From: [Phialemoniopsis] sp. UDSM-2020
Taxonomy: Eukaryota > Ascomycota > Sordariomycetes > Thyridiales > Thyridiaceae
Assembly: GCA_018873225.1 (NCBI GenBank)
Contig: JAEILZ010000008.1
Coordinates: 3,286,001 to 3,350,000 of the forward strand
Direction: 5' to 3'
DNA: 64,000 bases
The position numbers and the translations under genes were made by a program. The first letter of the stretch is position 1, and the number at the start of each line of letters is the position of its first letter. Below, piece after piece: positions 63,537 through 64,000 of the stretch. The notes below the pieces were generated by a model. It did no database searches. It saw only the letters and a program-made list of their open reading frames with translations, and was not told where the DNA came from.

Positions 63537-64000
63537 CTACCAGCCAAAGGCCTCCTCATAGTACTCGATCGTATCGCCATACTCACCCATAGCACGATGC
63601 GTCGCCACCCTCGCATCGTCCGCCAGCTTCAGCGGGCCACACACCAGCACGGCGACTCGGGAGCCGCTCTCCTTCGCCCTCCTACCCGCCTCGTCAATCA
63701 GGCCATCGACGTTCGGGCGCCCGCTTGCGATTGCTACCTCGTCCTTGCGACGATCGCCACCATCACCAATCGTTCCAGCGGCCTCCGGCCCCTGTGACGA
63801 CTTCTCTGACCCTGCGTCGCCCCTGCTGCTGGCCACTGCCTCGGATGACGTGGTCGCTGACCCGGACAGCAGCGCCGGCTCCGTCGAGTGGAACACGCCG
63901 AAGACATCATCGCGGGCGAGAGCCTCAGCGAGCTGCCGGCTGGCGATCTCGCGCACAAACTGGCGGCTGCGTGCCGACCACACGATGGTGATGCGGCGTG
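63537..64000 (-). CDS. Ferric reductase-like transmembrane protein, C-terminal end (partial)
   Basis: The frame is open from the right edge to the stop at 63537, so only the last ~154 residues are in the window; the 5' part lies beyond 64000. The fragment covers the end of the NAD(P)H-binding domain: TIVWSARSRQFVREI, a long low-complexity Gly/Ser/Glu insert, then VAVLVCGPLKLADDAR and a YYEEAFGW terminus. The VCGP motif and terminal EEAFGW are characteristic of fungal ferric-chelate reductases. The full protein should have a heme-binding membrane domain, FAD and NADPH sites, and reduce Fe(III) at the plasma membrane. The N-terminal domains cannot be checked here. Confidence 0.75.
   Translation of the reverse strand, partial: RRITIVWSARSRQFVREIASRQLAEALARDDVFGVFHSTEPALLSGSATTSSEAVASSRGDAGSEKSSQGPEAAGTIGDGGDRRKDEVAIASGRPNVDGLIDEAGRRAKESGSRVAVLVCGPLKLADDARVATHRAMGEYGDTIEYYEEAFGW

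Overview
The window looks like the genome of a filamentous ascomycete (Pezizomycotina). The coding genes carry 50-80 nt GT-AG introns with CTAAC/CTGAC-like branch sequences. Six Zn2Cys6 regulators, fungal P450s, a CAP10-type GT90 protein and fungal MFS/APC transporters point the same way. I cannot name the genus. Intron positions below come from hand splicing: frames were checked across each junction and most total lengths are multiples of three.

Region A (about 0.2-17.8 kb) is a metabolic cluster that looks built around a tricarboxylic acid. It holds a metallo-beta-lactamase-fold hydrolase, a Zn2Cys6 regulator, a TcuA-like FAD tricarballylate dehydrogenase, an SDR, a PrpF-family isomerase, an aldehyde dehydrogenase, an ACS-type MFS permease, a mitochondrial tricarboxylate-type carrier and a PhyH dioxygenase. 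PrpF-type isomerase plus mitochondrial tricarboxylate carrier plus MFS recalls the Ustilago itaconate cluster (adi1, mtt1, itp1). However, no itaconate-forming decarboxylase is present and a TcuA-like enzyme has been added. This is the best candidate for an undescribed system. Its promoters contain a perfect 21-bp CGG-N11-CCG palindrome and a shared CGGT-N3-ACCG motif.

Region B (about 19-34.3 kb) resembles a non-phosphorylative sugar-acid catabolic cluster. It has a zinc alcohol dehydrogenase, a GRE2-like reductase, an MFS sugar transporter, a Zn2Cys6 regulator, an L-galactonate/L-fuconate dehydratase-type enolase, a DapA-family 2-keto-3-deoxy-acid aldolase divergent from it, and a secreted GH2 beta-galactosidase.

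Region C (about 34-47.5 kb) has an orphan ORF amid dispersed TAGGTAGTGGGATAAT repeats, then an ERG5/CYP61-like P450, two divergent Zn2Cys6 regulators, a DHA1 MFS exporter with four 20-bp-phased repeats in its promoter, an SDR and another Zn2Cys6 regulator.

Region D (about 47.8-64 kb) is more mixed: a ketose 3-epimerase-like TIM barrel, an alpha/beta hydrolase, an amino acid permease with a 10-nt microexon, a large GT90 protein, a second P450, a sixth Zn2Cys6 regulator and the C-terminal end of a ferric reductase running off the right edge. I saw no tRNA, rRNA or CRISPR-like feature.
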